Shown here in pieces: positions 1 through 8,450 of a DNA stretch of 61,592 nt. Position 1 is the stretch's first letter, and each line of letters starts with the position of its first letter. This stretch comes from an uncultured Clostridia bacterium (GTDB taxonomy: Bacteria > Bacillota > Clostridia > Christensenellales > Pumilibacteraceae): contig CAMWXP010000005.1 in assembly GCA_947178255.1 (NCBI GenBank), positions 1 to 61,592 on the forward strand, written 5' to 3'. The notes beneath the pieces are model-generated. The model saw nothing but the letters and a program-made list of their open reading frames with translations. It was not told the origin of the DNA and searched no databases. Both the position numbers and the translations under genes were made by a program.

Positions 1-1578
1 TAGACAAACTATACGGCGGCGTAGGTGTTCAAACGCAATTACCACCAGCCCGCCACAAGCACCCAATTTGAACCCAAGAGGAACAAATTGAGTGCTTTTT
101 CTATTTGTGCGGTATTCGCGGAGTTCGTTTAAGTCGCTTTTGTCTAACTTTACTTTTGTCGGCGTGTTCGGCGAAGTGTTGTAAAAGATATAAACGCAAT
201 CATCAAATAAAACCACGCGGTATATGAACGAGTTGAAAAACTCGTTCTTTTCTTCGCCGTTTTCGTATTGTTTCCGCGCAAAGTAATTTAAGAACGCTTT
301 TACTTTTTCGTAGTCGAGTGGCTGTATTTGACGAGCTTTTTCAACCGCAATCTTGCTTTCCAACTCGTCGTTTTGTCGTTCTAATTCAAGCAATTTCTCT
401 TTCGTGGACTTCGTAACTATGCCTGCCGCTATTGCCGAAAGAAAACCGTCGATTGCTTTCTGTGCTTGTTTTTGTTCCTTTTCAAGTAGTGCAAGCGTGT
501 CGGACTTTTGCAAACCTTCGTTAAACTTTTCGGTAACCGTAAGCGCAAGTTTGTCTATAACGCCCGATTGTAATACATACTCAACAGTCTTTCCGAAAAC
601 CAAATCTTCCAACTTCTCTTTGGTAATATTAGACTTATTGCATTGTTCTTTGTGTAGTTTACGGTTAAAGCACTTGTAGTAGTGGTACACCTTTCCCGTA
701 TGGCTTGTTCCGTCCTCGGCTGTCATAAGCGTACCGCAGTTGCCGCAAAACAGTTTTCCGCTAAGTATGTATTCGCTGTGTCCTTGAACTGCTTTTTGTT
801 TGTGCCGTTGATTGTCCATTATCCTATTGCAAACAGTAAAGGTTTGTTCGTCCACAATCGCAGGCACTATGTTGGTGTATGTAGTGCCGTTGCTTATAAC
901 CACGCCCATATACTTGCTGTTGCGGATTATCTTGGCAAAAGAGTTGACCGTGAACTTCGCGCCGGTTTTGTTGTGTATGCCCATTTCGTTTAAGCGGTTG
1001 ACTATGCTTTTCGCTTTCTCTCCGTTCTTGTAACGCTCGAACATATCTTTCACTATGGGCGCTTCAATCGGGTTAATAGTCCAACGCTTGTCCACGACGT
1101 CATAGCCGAATAACTTGTATCCGCCTATAAAGTAACCTTTACTCAAACTTTCTCTAATACCGCGCCGTACCTTTTGCGAAAGCTCGGCGGAGTAGTATTC
1201 TGCCATACTTTCAAGAACACCCTCGATAAGAATGCCGCTTGCATCTTCGGTTATATTTTCTTTTGCCGAGAGTACGCGCACGCCGTTTTTCTTTAACTTT
1301 GCCTTGTAGTTCGCACTGTCGTAACGGTTACGAGCAAAGCGGTCGAGTTGGTAGACAAGAACATAATCGAACGTCTTTTTCTTGCTGTCCTCAATCATTT
1401 GCAAAAAGTTGGGACGCTTGTCCGTCGTTCCAGTCAAGGCTCGGTCTATGTATTCTCCAACAATAAGTAAGTCGTGCCGCTTGGCGTAGTCATAGCATTC
1501 CCGAAGCTGACCTTCGATTGATTGTTCCGTTTGCGTGTGCGAACTGAATCTCGCATATATAACCGCTCGTTTATTCAT
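1..1578 (-). CDS. Large serine recombinase (partial, runs off left edge)
   Basis: The reading frame is open from an ATG at 1578 to the window edge, giving 526 codons without a stop. The N-terminus has the resolvase signature YARFSS, whose serine is the expected nucleophile, followed by SIEGQ and YQLDRFARNRY. A recombinase domain follows at about residues 160-260. A zinc-ribbon with CGNCG and two later cysteines spans about 280-335, and a charged coiled-coil tail follows. This order is that of large serine integrases, which integrate and excise elements at att sites. The SD AAAGGAGAAC lies just upstream of the ATG. The gene points out of the island, so its 3' end probably lies at the element boundary. 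I infer that it mobilised the 1-10.35 kb segment. Confidence 0.93.
   Translation of the reverse strand, partial: MNKRAVIYARFSSHTQTEQSIEGQLRECYDYAKRHDLLIVGEYIDRALTGTTDKRPNFLQMIEDSKKKTFDYVLVYQLDRFARNRYDSANYKAKLKKNGVRVLSAKENITEDASGILIEGVLESMAEYYSAELSQKVRRGIRESLSKGYFIGGYKLFGYDVVDKRWTINPIEAPIVKDMFERYKNGEKAKSIVNRLNEMGIHNKTGAKFTVNSFAKIIRNSKYMGVVISNGTTYTNIVPAIVDEQTFTVCNRIMDNQRHKQKAVQGHSEYILSGKLFCGNCGTLMTAEDGTSHTGKVYHYYKCFNRKLHKEQCNKSNITKEKLEDLVFGKTVEYVLQSGVIDKLALTVTEKFNEGLQKSDTLALLEKEQKQAQKAIDGFLSAIAAGIVTKSTKEKLLELERQNDELESKIAVEKARQIQPLDYEKVKAFLNYFARKQYENGEEKNEFFNSFIYRVVLFDDCVYIFYNTSPNTPTKVKLDKSDLNELREYRTNRKSTQFVPLGFKLGACGGLVVIAFEHLRRRIVCL
27..55. repeat. Left att-like half repeat (candidate attL)
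   Basis: The sequence is GTTCAAA, 14 variable bases, then GCCCGCCA. It lies in the 3' end of the recombinase frame. The same two blocks with the same 14-base gap recur at 10295-10323 in the same orientation. That encloses the recombinase and the whole defence operon. The match is only 15 of 29 positions, so the assignment is tentative. Confidence 0.35.
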
Positions 1579-1738
1579 TGTGTTCTCCTTTGCCGAATAC
1601 TCTTTCAGGGGATAAGATAGAAGTGTCGCCGTGTTGCTTCACATAGTCAAGCAAGATGTTTGCCAATATCGTTGCACTTGTTTCTATCTGTTCTTGTGTA
1701 ATTTCATAGTCTGTTTGTGTTGTTGTACCCGTAGTCAA
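1571..1738 (-). CDS. Small ORF overlapping the recombinase start (55 aa)
   Basis: This is a short frame read from a TTG at 1736-1738 whose TAA overlaps the recombinase ATG by 8 bases (CACAATGAATAA). Translational coupling of a small upstream ORF to a large serine recombinase is common in mobile elements. The peptide is acidic and helix-prone (EITQEQIETSATILANILLD). I see no recognised family. There is no clear SD before the TTG, so the start and even the coding status are uncertain. Its stop lies within the recombinase start region, and the spacing to the upstream RHH-like gene fits one leftward operon. Confidence 0.35.
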   Translation of the reverse strand: MTTGTTTQTDYEITQEQIETSATILANILLDYVKQHGDTSILSPERVFGKGEHNE

Positions 1739-1836
1739 ATCTACGGATGTAAAGTTTTTGCTAAAAATAATTTAGTCCCTTGTGGACGTCGAGCTATCCG
1801 TTTATTTTTCCTCGCTTCCCATCCATAAGGAAGAAG

Positions 1837-2103
1837 TTACTTTTTCTCCGATACGAAGAAATCGTCGTAGCCATCCATAGTCTTGGCAAGAGAAGTATCC
1901 GTTTCCGCTGCTTCGTCAATCAAAGCCTTAAAACCTGCTTCGATGAGTTGCACTTTGGTAAAACCGTACTTCGCCAAGAACTCGTTTATTTCTTCGGCAT
2001 ACTTTCGCGGTACGCTCGTACCCCAAATCATATACTTAGCTTTTCTTTCTTCCTTATGCTTTTCTTCATAACGCTTGTCTTTAATAGACCTGTCTGTTGC
2101 CAT
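1837..2103 (-). CDS. Ribbon-helix-helix-like small DNA-binding protein
   Basis: This 88-residue protein has a highly charged N-terminus, then a short strand (SVPRKYAEEINEFLAKYG) and two helices (TKVQLIEAGFKALIDEA). That order matches the Arc/MetJ/CopG or ParR fold: one strand for major-groove contact and two dimerising helices. The ATG at 2103 is preferred because GGAGGAAAG precedes it; an ATG at 2121 has no SD. It lies between the recombinase and a seven-unit repeat array at 2222-2690. I infer that it may bind that array or control excision. It could equally be an antitoxin-like repressor, but no toxin partner is visible. Confidence 0.6.
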   Translation of the reverse strand: MATDRSIKDKRYEEKHKEERKAKYMIWGTSVPRKYAEEINEFLAKYGFTKVQLIEAGFKALIDEAAETDTSLAKTMDGYDDFFVSEKK

Positions 2104-2221
2104 TGTTGTTCTTTCCTCCATAGGGTAAATATATAATCGTATATATACGACTGAATATATTTTACTCTATGCGGAGTTATTTGTCAAGAGTTTATCCGCT
2201 CATAATAGCACCTCCTTAAAA

Positions 2222-2690
2222 TATCTCTCTACTTAACCAAGCACACTTTTCTTCAAAACGTGGCGGTCTAAGTAGAAATTTCTTGAAATAATTTTTATAC
2301 CCCCTCATATAACCAAGCACATTTATCCCGAAAAGTACACGTTTAAGACAAAACTTTTTTAAGTCCCTCCATATATCCAAGGACACTTTTTTCAAAAAGT
2401 TCGGGGTCTAATGTAAAAATTTCTTCAAAATATTTTTCCCTCTACTTAACCAAGCACACTTTCTCGGAAAATATTTATTCGTGGACGAAAATTTCACAAA
2501 AAATCCCTTCACTTATCCTAGGACACTTATCTTGAAAAGTTGACGGTCTGACATCAAATTTCTTCAAATAATTCTTCATATCTCTCTATATATCCAAGGA
2601 CACTTTTTTGCATTTCACAACCAGAACACTTAAAATTTCTTTCGTACCCTTCCACGTAACCAAGGACACTTATACGCGGTTTTGCAACCA
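2222..2690. repeat. Seven-unit degenerate tandem array, alternating ~76/65 bp spacing
   Basis: A core reading AACCAAG(C/G)ACACTT begins (at its CC) at 2237, 2313, 2377, 2450, 2517, 2594 and 2660. Successive distances are 76, 64, 73, 67, 77 and 66 bp, so units alternate long and short and two units add to 140-143 bp. Spacers after cores 1, 3 and 5 resemble one another (TTCAAAA, then GGTCTAA-like, then AAATTTCTT). Spacers after cores 2, 4 and 6 form a second type. The spacing is not a multiple of three, so the array is not coding. No gene lies between 2104 and 3010. Confidence 0.8.
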
Positions 2691-2714
2691 CGAAGCATAA
2701 AAATATCTTAAAAA

Positions 2715-2765
2715 ATTTTGGGAAAGATGCTCTGTTTACAAGCAGGTAAAGAGTTTTCCCAAAAT
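2715..2765. other. Long stem-loop in the control region
   Basis: ATTTTGGGAAA pairs with TTTCCCAAAAT. Inside it a second stem pairs CTCTGTTTAC with GGTAAAGAG. The loop word CAAGCAGGTAAA (2739-2750) recurs as its exact reverse complement at 2902-2913. This is either a transcript hairpin or a protein-binding site. Confidence 0.6.
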
Positions 2766-2795
2766 CCGAATATTTTGAAAAACTGACATATGAAC

Positions 2796-2857
2796 AATCG
2801 GGATACCCGATTTTCTTTTGTGGACGAAAATAAAAAACAGAATCGGGTTTCCCGATT
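2796..2857. promoter_or_regulatory. Twin operator-like palindromes upstream of the helicase operon
   Basis: AATCGGGATACCCGATT (2796-2812) and AATCGGGTTTCCCGATT (2841-2857) are perfect 7-bp inverted repeats around a 3-base centre, with centres 45 bp apart. They lie 110-170 bp upstream of the helicase promoter. This is the arrangement of a dimeric repressor's paired operators. The cognate regulator is not identified; the RHH-like protein at 1837 is one candidate. Confidence 0.6.
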
Positions 2858-2889
2858 GCTGTCCGTTCAAAATAGATCAAAACTTGATT

Positions 2890-2934
2890 TTGGCTATTTT
2901 ATTTACCTGCTTGCAAAAAATAAACGATAGCCAA
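2890..2934. other. Inverted repeat just upstream of the helicase promoter
   Basis: TTGGCTAT at 2890-2897 is the reverse complement of ATAGCCAA at 2927-2934. The inverted copy of the 2739 loop word lies inside it. The arrangement could form a cruciform or an operator. Confidence 0.45.
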
Positions 2935-2963
2935 TATAAAACCTTACGTCATAAGTGTTTCTC

Positions 2964-2992
2964 TTGCGATTTCAAACAATTTATGTTATAAT
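2964..2992 (+). promoter_or_regulatory. Sigma-A-type promoter of the defence operon
   Basis: TTGCGA (2964-2969) and a perfect TATAAT (2987-2992) are separated by 17 bp. The predicted transcript starts near 3000, leaving a leader of about ten bases that contains GTGGAGTG before the TTG start. Confidence 0.75.
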
Positions 2993-3010
2993 GTTTTTGC
3001 AGTGGAGTGA

Positions 3011-6000
3011 TTGAATAACGTGATAAAATTTTCGGCAGGTTACAATTTTATAAATCCGAATTTTGTTATTCAAAATATGGATGAGCCTAAAGAATGGGCT
3101 AATCCAATTTTTGCCGTGCTTCACAACTTGCTTTTGCGTGGCTGTCCTACATTTCCATCGTTATATTTACGTCAAGAATTTGGTGTCACCGGCAGTACCA
3201 TAAATGATAAATATAGCCTTGATTTTGATAACTTGAATTGGGATAGTATAATACGAGGCGGAGACACATCTAATCCGGGCTTGTATTTTTATAGACACAT
3301 TTTGCCTAAATATGTTCCACTTGCTGGTTCTTTTATTCCTGAATTTCCGGTTAGCGAGATTCTTCAAAATAAAAGTGATGCGCGCTTTAGACAGGTAGAT
3401 TTTTATTCTCCTATATACAATACAGCCATAGAAATTGACGGTACACAACATAGTTATGGTGAACAGCAAGTTAAAGACATAACGCGAGATGAACTGTTTA
3501 AGCGTAATGGAATACAACTGATTAGAATCACTACAAGCGAATTGACTAATGAGTCGATAGTTAAAAATAAGTTAGCGGGAATTGAAAAAACTCGTCTTGA
3601 TTTTATCAAGACCAAGCTTTCACAAATGGATACGGCATACTGTAGTGCTATTAGATTGCAGCTATTGTTATTGTATCTTTATGCAACGGAGAAGATAGAA
3701 CTTTCAACCAATAAGCTGAATTTATACGTATTTGCTGATTTTAACACCTCGACTAATACCATTCAAGCTATATTAGATGACTTCTATATGTGGCTCAAAA
3801 ATATAGCAGCATTACAACATATTACCATAACAAAACCCGTCATAAATCTTACTATATGTAAATCCGAGCAAGAGCTTATACATAGCAAAGCACTCAAAGT
3901 AGATATATCGTTAACAAAAGTTTATAGTGCCCCGAAGGAAAGTGATGTGTACTACATTCGCAACGATTATTTTCCTTTTAGCAAGCAAGACGATATAGTG
4001 CAAAATACAAACGCAATTTCTAATGCATATGAGTCGCCAATCGTAAAACGAAATTATTATCGAGTGGCTTGTGCTTCAATTGCTTATGACGTAAGTATTG
4101 AAGAACATAAAAACAACTTGCTTTATCTATTACGAAATATATCGAATGGTTCATATAAAGATTTTCGCGCCAATCAATTACAAATTATTACAACGGCATT
4201 AAATTGCCGCAGTGTAATCGGTTTATTGCCTACGGGCGCAGGCAAATCGTTATGTTATCAAATCACTGCCCTTCTAATTCCGTCAATGACCATAGTTGTT
4301 GAGCCGCTTAAACTGTTAATGTTAGACCAATATGAGCACTTGTGCGATAATCTTGGCATAAATAACTCTACTTATATCGATTCATCACATACCGAACATT
4401 TAAGCTTGTTTACGCAAGAGCAATCGCTTATTACGTTAGTATCTCCCGAACGGTTTTTTAGCAAGAAATTTGCCGACTCCGTTTCAAGCCCTGAACATAA
4501 AGGACATATAGGTTTTATAGTTATAGACGAGGCACATTGTTTGTCGGAATGGGGACACGATTTCCGCACGTCATACTTATGCCTTTCCCACAATTTGGCA
4601 ACTATATTGCCGCCTGAAACATATTTGATGGCATTAACGGGCACAGCGTCTCCCAGTGCATTAAAAGATATTGAAAATGAGTTTTACTATTTCAAGCAAA
4701 AGGTCGTGCCTACAATTTCAGCGGAAACAATGCGGCGCGATAATCTTAATGTTGTAGTCAAAAGCTTTTCGGAACAATTCGATATGTACAACGCATTGTT
4801 CGATACTCTTTATAGAACATTAGCCGGCAGGGATAACAAAAAGACCCTCGTATTTACAAAGACTAAACGAGCTAGAACTAAAGACTTATGTGCATCCGCT
4901 TGTTTGTCTCTTTGTGAGCGGCTTTCTGAAGAATCAAAACAACTCACGAGCAAAAAAGTTGTAAATGTGTTTGCGGGCGGAGATGAAATATCGGATGATA
5001 AGAAAGAACGATTGCTTAACGATTTCAAAGGCGATACGGATTTGCGTGTTTTGGTAGCAACTAAAGCTTTTGGAATGGGCATTGACATTAACGATATAGC
5101 AAGAACTATACATTATGGCTTGCCTTCCTCAATAGAGGGGTTGTATCAGCAAATAGGTCGTGCCGGGCGTGATAGAGAACAGTTCACCCCTAAAAAGCCA
5201 GCGGAGTGCTACATATTTTTCAGAGAAGAAGATAAGAAATGGTATAATTACTTTTTCAACCGTTGCGGAGATAAAGAAACTACCATACAGCACGATATAA
5301 CTATTCAAGAAATATTAGATAATCAAGACAACTTAAAAGAGTTGAATACAAACTTCTTCTTCATACAAAACGCTAATCTCGATGTTGAAACGGAATTGAA
5401 AGTTGTAGAAAGACTTCTTAAAGGGATACGTATTCGCAATGAGCATAAAGCGGATTATGTTGATTGTGCGACGATGTGTGATGTGCTATTGCGAGATGTA
5501 AACGATACGCATCTAAACTCGTTGCTAATGCCAAAAGGCAAGCTAACATCAAATGCTACAATTATATTGGAAAGAGCATTATACAGACTGTTTTTGCTTG
5601 GCGAAATAGAAATGTGGAACGTGGTTTACGGCTCGGATGTAATAAATCCGACTTATACTAATTTGCGTTTAACCGAATATAGCGAAGATAATAAACTTGA
5701 AAGATTGAAAAAGCATATCGAGCGATATGACTCGCGTGCAGAGGTTTTACCGTCTATTAACACCTTTGAAGAGAGAGCTAAGGCACTATTGGAATGGTCG
5801 TATAAAACTTTTTTATTGGAACGCATAAAGTCAATGAAAACGCTGTATGATTGGTGTTTGGGTTTTTCCAAAAGCACAGAGTTTATGGACAGTATGGAGT
5901 TCTATTTTACGTGCGACCCATTGTATTTGAAATTAACAGAACAAATACTTGAGTTAACCGATTGGTATGCTCCCCTCCGTAGAAATCCACAAGAGACAAA

Positions 6001-6376
6001 AAAGAGTATTGCCCGACTTTTGGAGGCTTATGAAAATAGAGATCCATTAAATTATGTCTCGGGCATTACTAGATTGCGACTCGGTGAGTTTTCCGATAGT
6101 GATGGCGAACGCAGGCTTAATATGAGTTTCGGTGGTATCAAGCAAATGTCGGAACAAATGCGAATGGAGTTATTTGTAGAAACGTACAAATTTCTTGATT
6201 CAAATATCGCTGACACATTTGTTGAAAAATGGTTGCGCTATATTCCCGAAGATGCTCGAAAGATATACGACTATTCACGCAATCCCGCCGCGGAGAACTT
6301 CATAATAATAAATTTTGCCAATGACTTTATTAAAGTAAAGGAGAAACTGTATGATAGATTACACAAAAATGGATAA
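3011..6376 (+). CDS. RecQ-like helicase fused to an N-terminal VSR/DUF559-like nuclease
   Basis: This 1121-residue protein starts at TTG behind GGAG; a GTG at 3020 is an alternative start. Residues about 105-190 resemble the VSR/DUF559 endonuclease fold: EIDGTQHSYGEQQ, then RDELFKRNGIQLIRI. The helicase begins near residue 400 with Walker A PTGAGKSLCYQ. It continues with DEAH in VIDEAHCLSEWGHDFR (about 505), motif III LTGTASP (about 545) and motif VI QQIGRAGRDR (about 712), all RecQ-type. About 370 C-terminal residues are unrecognised, with no clear HRDC or zinc domain. It should unwind DNA with 3'-5' polarity, and the nuclease part could cut. It is first in an operon with a membrane-anchored peptide and an ABC-3C system, so I infer a defence role rather than general repair. 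Confidence 0.88.
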   Translation: MNNVIKFSAGYNFINPNFVIQNMDEPKEWANPIFAVLHNLLLRGCPTFPSLYLRQEFGVTGSTINDKYSLDFDNLNWDSIIRGGDTSNPGLYFYRHILPKYVPLAGSFIPEFPVSEILQNKSDARFRQVDFYSPIYNTAIEIDGTQHSYGEQQVKDITRDELFKRNGIQLIRITTSELTNESIVKNKLAGIEKTRLDFIKTKLSQMDTAYCSAIRLQLLLLYLYATEKIELSTNKLNLYVFADFNTSTNTIQAILDDFYMWLKNIAALQHITITKPVINLTICKSEQELIHSKALKVDISLTKVYSAPKESDVYYIRNDYFPFSKQDDIVQNTNAISNAYESPIVKRNYYRVACASIAYDVSIEEHKNNLLYLLRNISNGSYKDFRANQLQIITTALNCRSVIGLLPTGAGKSLCYQITALLIPSMTIVVEPLKLLMLDQYEHLCDNLGINNSTYIDSSHTEHLSLFTQEQSLITLVSPERFFSKKFADSVSSPEHKGHIGFIVIDEAHCLSEWGHDFRTSYLCLSHNLATILPPETYLMALTGTASPSALKDIENEFYYFKQKVVPTISAETMRRDNLNVVVKSFSEQFDMYNALFDTLYRTLAGRDNKKTLVFTKTKRARTKDLCASACLSLCERLSEESKQLTSKKVVNVFAGGDEISDDKKERLLNDFKGDTDLRVLVATKAFGMGIDINDIARTIHYGLPSSIEGLYQQIGRAGRDREQFTPKKPAECYIFFREEDKKWYNYFFNRCGDKETTIQHDITIQEILDNQDNLKELNTNFFFIQNANLDVETELKVVERLLKGIRIRNEHKADYVDCATMCDVLLRDVNDTHLNSLLMPKGKLTSNATIILERALYRLFLLGEIEMWNVVYGSDVINPTYTNLRLTEYSEDNKLERLKKHIERYDSRAEVLPSINTFEERAKALLEWSYKTFLLERIKSMKTLYDWCLGFSKSTEFMDSMEFYFTCDPLYLKLTEQILELTDWYAPLRRNPQETKKSIARLLEAYENRDPLNYVSGITRLRLGEFSDSDGERRLNMSFGGIKQMSEQMRMELFVETYKFLDSNIADTFVEKWLRYIPEDARKIYDYSRNPAAENFIIINFANDFIKVKEKLYDRLHKNG

Positions 6377-6656
6377 TGTAATCCAAAAGCTAGATAAGGG
6401 GGCTGATAGTGTTTTAGACTTGGCGCAAACTCAAGAGGATTTGCACAATGCTATCTCCGCTATGGAAAATACCGTTAATGCGATCAATTCCGTAAAAACG
6501 GAAATGAATAATCTTAAAATAGAAACAAATAATCGATTAGACGCGATTAAGCAACAACAAAACAAGCACAATAAGTTTATGAAAATTGGTGTTTTCATTG
6601 GTGTCGGTACAGCTATTATATCATGTTTGCTTTCAATCATAGCACTATGCATTTAG
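6351..6656 (+). CDS. Coiled-coil peptide with C-terminal membrane anchor
   Basis: This 101-residue protein overlaps the helicase gene by 26 bases, behind a strong SD (AAAGGAGAAACTGTATG). Residues 1-75 are a heptad-rich helix (MENTVNAINSVKTEMNNLKI) and the last 25 residues are one hydrophobic segment (IGVFIGVGTAIISCLLSIIA). It would sit in the membrane by its tail with the coiled coil in the cytoplasm. The tight overlap implies coupled synthesis with the helicase, so it may tether or oligomerise it, or act as the membrane effector of the system. No family is recognised. Confidence 0.8.
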   Translation: MIDYTKMDNVIQKLDKGADSVLDLAQTQEDLHNAISAMENTVNAINSVKTEMNNLKIETNNRLDAIKQQQNKHNKFMKIGVFIGVGTAIISCLLSIIALCI

Positions 6657-6701
6657 ACAAATAAAGGAAGCCTTATTGAGCTTTTACTATGGAGCGATAA
6701 A

Positions 6702-7046
6702 ATGACAGATTATTTATCTATTTTTGAACACTATAAAGACAGCAAAGAGATTAAGGATTTCATCGATGAAATAAAAAAGTTGAGATTGTATTATAATGCG
6801 CAACAGTTTGATGAAATGCAAAAGTATATCAATAGTTTAATGCAAAAGTATTGCGTGGAAACACTAGTATGGAATTCAGTTAATAATAATCCGCCAATAA
6901 CTTATCAGCAATCTTATGTAAACGCGGAAAATTTTTTAATGGCGCAAGGATTTAAAGTTTTATTCTCAAAAGGGACTGATGTCAAAAAGCATTTGTCTCA
7001 AGAAGAAATTAATTTTATAGAATCTATTATCAAGCTTATAGTGTAA
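6702..7046 (+). CDS. Uncharacterised 114-aa protein of the defence operon
   Basis: The gene starts 45 bases after the coiled-coil gene, with GGAGCG upstream of its ATG, and precedes the ABC-3C effector by 25 bases. The protein is acidic and mostly helical (FEHYKDSKEIKDFIDEIKKL). No membrane segment or catalytic motif is visible. Position alone suggests an accessory or specificity factor of either the helicase or the ABC-3C module. Family unknown. Confidence 0.75.
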   Translation: MTDYLSIFEHYKDSKEIKDFIDEIKKLRLYYNAQQFDEMQKYINSLMQKYCVETLVWNSVNNNPPITYQQSYVNAENFLMAQGFKVLFSKGTDVKKHLSQEEINFIESIIKLIV

Positions 7047-7071
7047 ACTCTACAATAATTAAGGAGAAGAA

Positions 7072-8151
7072 ATGGCTTTTGAAGATTTAAAATCGTTCCC
7101 TGTACCTCAAAAAATTATAGTCAAAGATATTGATGGGGACACACGAGTACCATATGAGCGCATTAAATCTTATGACGATAATGAGTACGAACTGTTCATA
7201 CGCGAATGGGTCGTGTCATTAAATGATCGGTTTCAGGTGCGTGGATTCGGAGGCGCTGGAGATAAAGGAAGAGATGTTGTAGCCAAAGACGCTCAGGGGA
7301 AATTTTATTATTATCAATGCAAACATTACGATCATCCATTAACCCCATCGGATGTATATTCTGAATTTGGTAAACTTGTTTATTATACTTTTGTTGGTGA
7401 AATTCCACTACCGTGTGAGTATTACTTATTGGCCTCTCAAGATATTGGAGTAAAATTAAGTGACTTAATAGACAATCCTCAAAAAATTAATAAAGCATTA
7501 TTAGATAATTGGCAAACTCATTGTCAAACGCGAATTTGTTCTACCCCAATACCATTGACTAGTGAATTAAAAAAGTATATAGAAGATTTTGATTTTGGCA
7601 TTATCAAAACCAAAACAATGATGGAAGTTGTTGCTGAACATAAAAAAACGGCTTTCCACGCCTTTCGTTTTGGCGGTGGGCTCACTGTTAATAGGAATCG
7701 CCCTATTTCTGTTCCGCAAAGCACACAAGAAATTGAGACAAATTATATTAAAAAGATATTACTTGCAATAGCGGAAAAAGAGAGAAAGGAAAGTCTTTCA
7801 TTAAGCGAAGTGGAAGAAAGTTTCCCGCAATATTTAGCGTCAATTAAAATGCAAAGAGAGCGATTCTTTTCCGCTGAAAATTTAAAGTTATTTACAAAAG
7901 AACATCTTCTAACCGATGAATATTTTATTGATCTTTGTAATGACATTTTTGATAGTATATACGATTATACAGAACAAACATTTTCTGACGGATATGAACG
8001 CATGAGCACGGTTTTATCCGAAGTAGCTAAGGTTGATTTACATCACAACTTATTAGTTAAATATGACCTAGTCAATCCTAGAGACCGACAAGGAGTTTGC
8101 CATCATTTAGCAAACGAAAGAGAGGATTTTGTATGGACAAACAAAAAATAG
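7072..8151 (+). CDS. ABC-3C effector: Mrr-like nuclease domain plus ABC-3C C-terminal domain
   Basis: This 359-residue protein has two parts. Residues about 35-130 form a restriction-endonuclease-like domain with GGAGDKGRDVVA and YYYQCKHY, the D...QxK pattern of Mrr-type nucleases. Residues about 220-359 match the C-terminal domain that marks effectors of ABC three-component conflict systems, including FSAENLKLFTKE, SDGYERM and the terminal PRDRQGVCHHLANE. SD AAGGAGAAG. In such systems the ATPase is thought to license the effector on sensing invasion. The next two genes supply the other two components, so the set is complete. It overlaps the next gene by 19 bases. Confidence 0.85.
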   Translation: MAFEDLKSFPVPQKIIVKDIDGDTRVPYERIKSYDDNEYELFIREWVVSLNDRFQVRGFGGAGDKGRDVVAKDAQGKFYYYQCKHYDHPLTPSDVYSEFGKLVYYTFVGEIPLPCEYYLLASQDIGVKLSDLIDNPQKINKALLDNWQTHCQTRICSTPIPLTSELKKYIEDFDFGIIKTKTMMEVVAEHKKTAFHAFRFGGGLTVNRNRPISVPQSTQEIETNYIKKILLAIAEKERKESLSLSEVEESFPQYLASIKMQRERFFSAENLKLFTKEHLLTDEYFIDLCNDIFDSIYDYTEQTFSDGYERMSTVLSEVAKVDLHHNLLVKYDLVNPRDRQGVCHHLANEREDFVWTNKK

Positions 8152-8450
8152 AGCTGTCTCAGCAAAGACTAATTTTGGAGCTGTCATTAATTTCAACTCT
8201 ATATAAAAGCGGCAGCAAATTATCCATTTTGCAAATTACAGGTATCCTGAATAATACTCGATATTCTAATGAGTTTATTCGTATGGCATTGCAAAATCTT
8301 GTTTCTTATGGGATTGCATCAGTTGAGTTCTATGAAAAGCAAAAAACATTATATCAAATCTCAAAATTTGGAAAGTATTTCTTTGAAAAGTTATTACAAG
8401 AAAATAGTAATATCAAAAAATTTTCAGATAGCATAGGAGTAAACTTATAA
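8133..8450 (+). CDS. ABC-3C middle component (winged-helix-like)
   Basis: This is a 105-residue helical protein. The ATG at 8133 is chosen because AGAGAGGA lies 8 bases upstream; an upstream frame start at 8097 would overlap the effector more deeply and has no SD. The pattern of helices followed by a LYQISKFGKYFFEKLLQE wing suits the small middle components of ABC-3C loci, which bridge ATPase and effector. It ends in TAATG, overlapping the ATPase start by one base. Confidence 0.78.
   Translation: MDKQKIELSQQRLILELSLISTLYKSGSKLSILQITGILNNTRYSNEFIRMALQNLVSYGIASVEFYEKQKTLYQISKFGKYFFEKLLQENSNIKKFSDSIGVNL

Noticed and set aside
353-1466. Several plus-strand frames in the first 1.5 kb.
   Set aside because: They are antisense shadows of the serine recombinase, which has all expected motifs.
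2222-2690. The array as a CRISPR locus.
   Set aside because: The repeats are degenerate, the spacers fall into two related types instead of being unique, and no cas gene is present.
2554-2880. A 108-aa minus-strand frame through the repeat array, with VLGYIERYEELF-like repeats.
   Set aside because: Array spacing is not a multiple of three, other units have stops in the same motif, and there is no SD. The peptide repeats follow from the DNA repeats.
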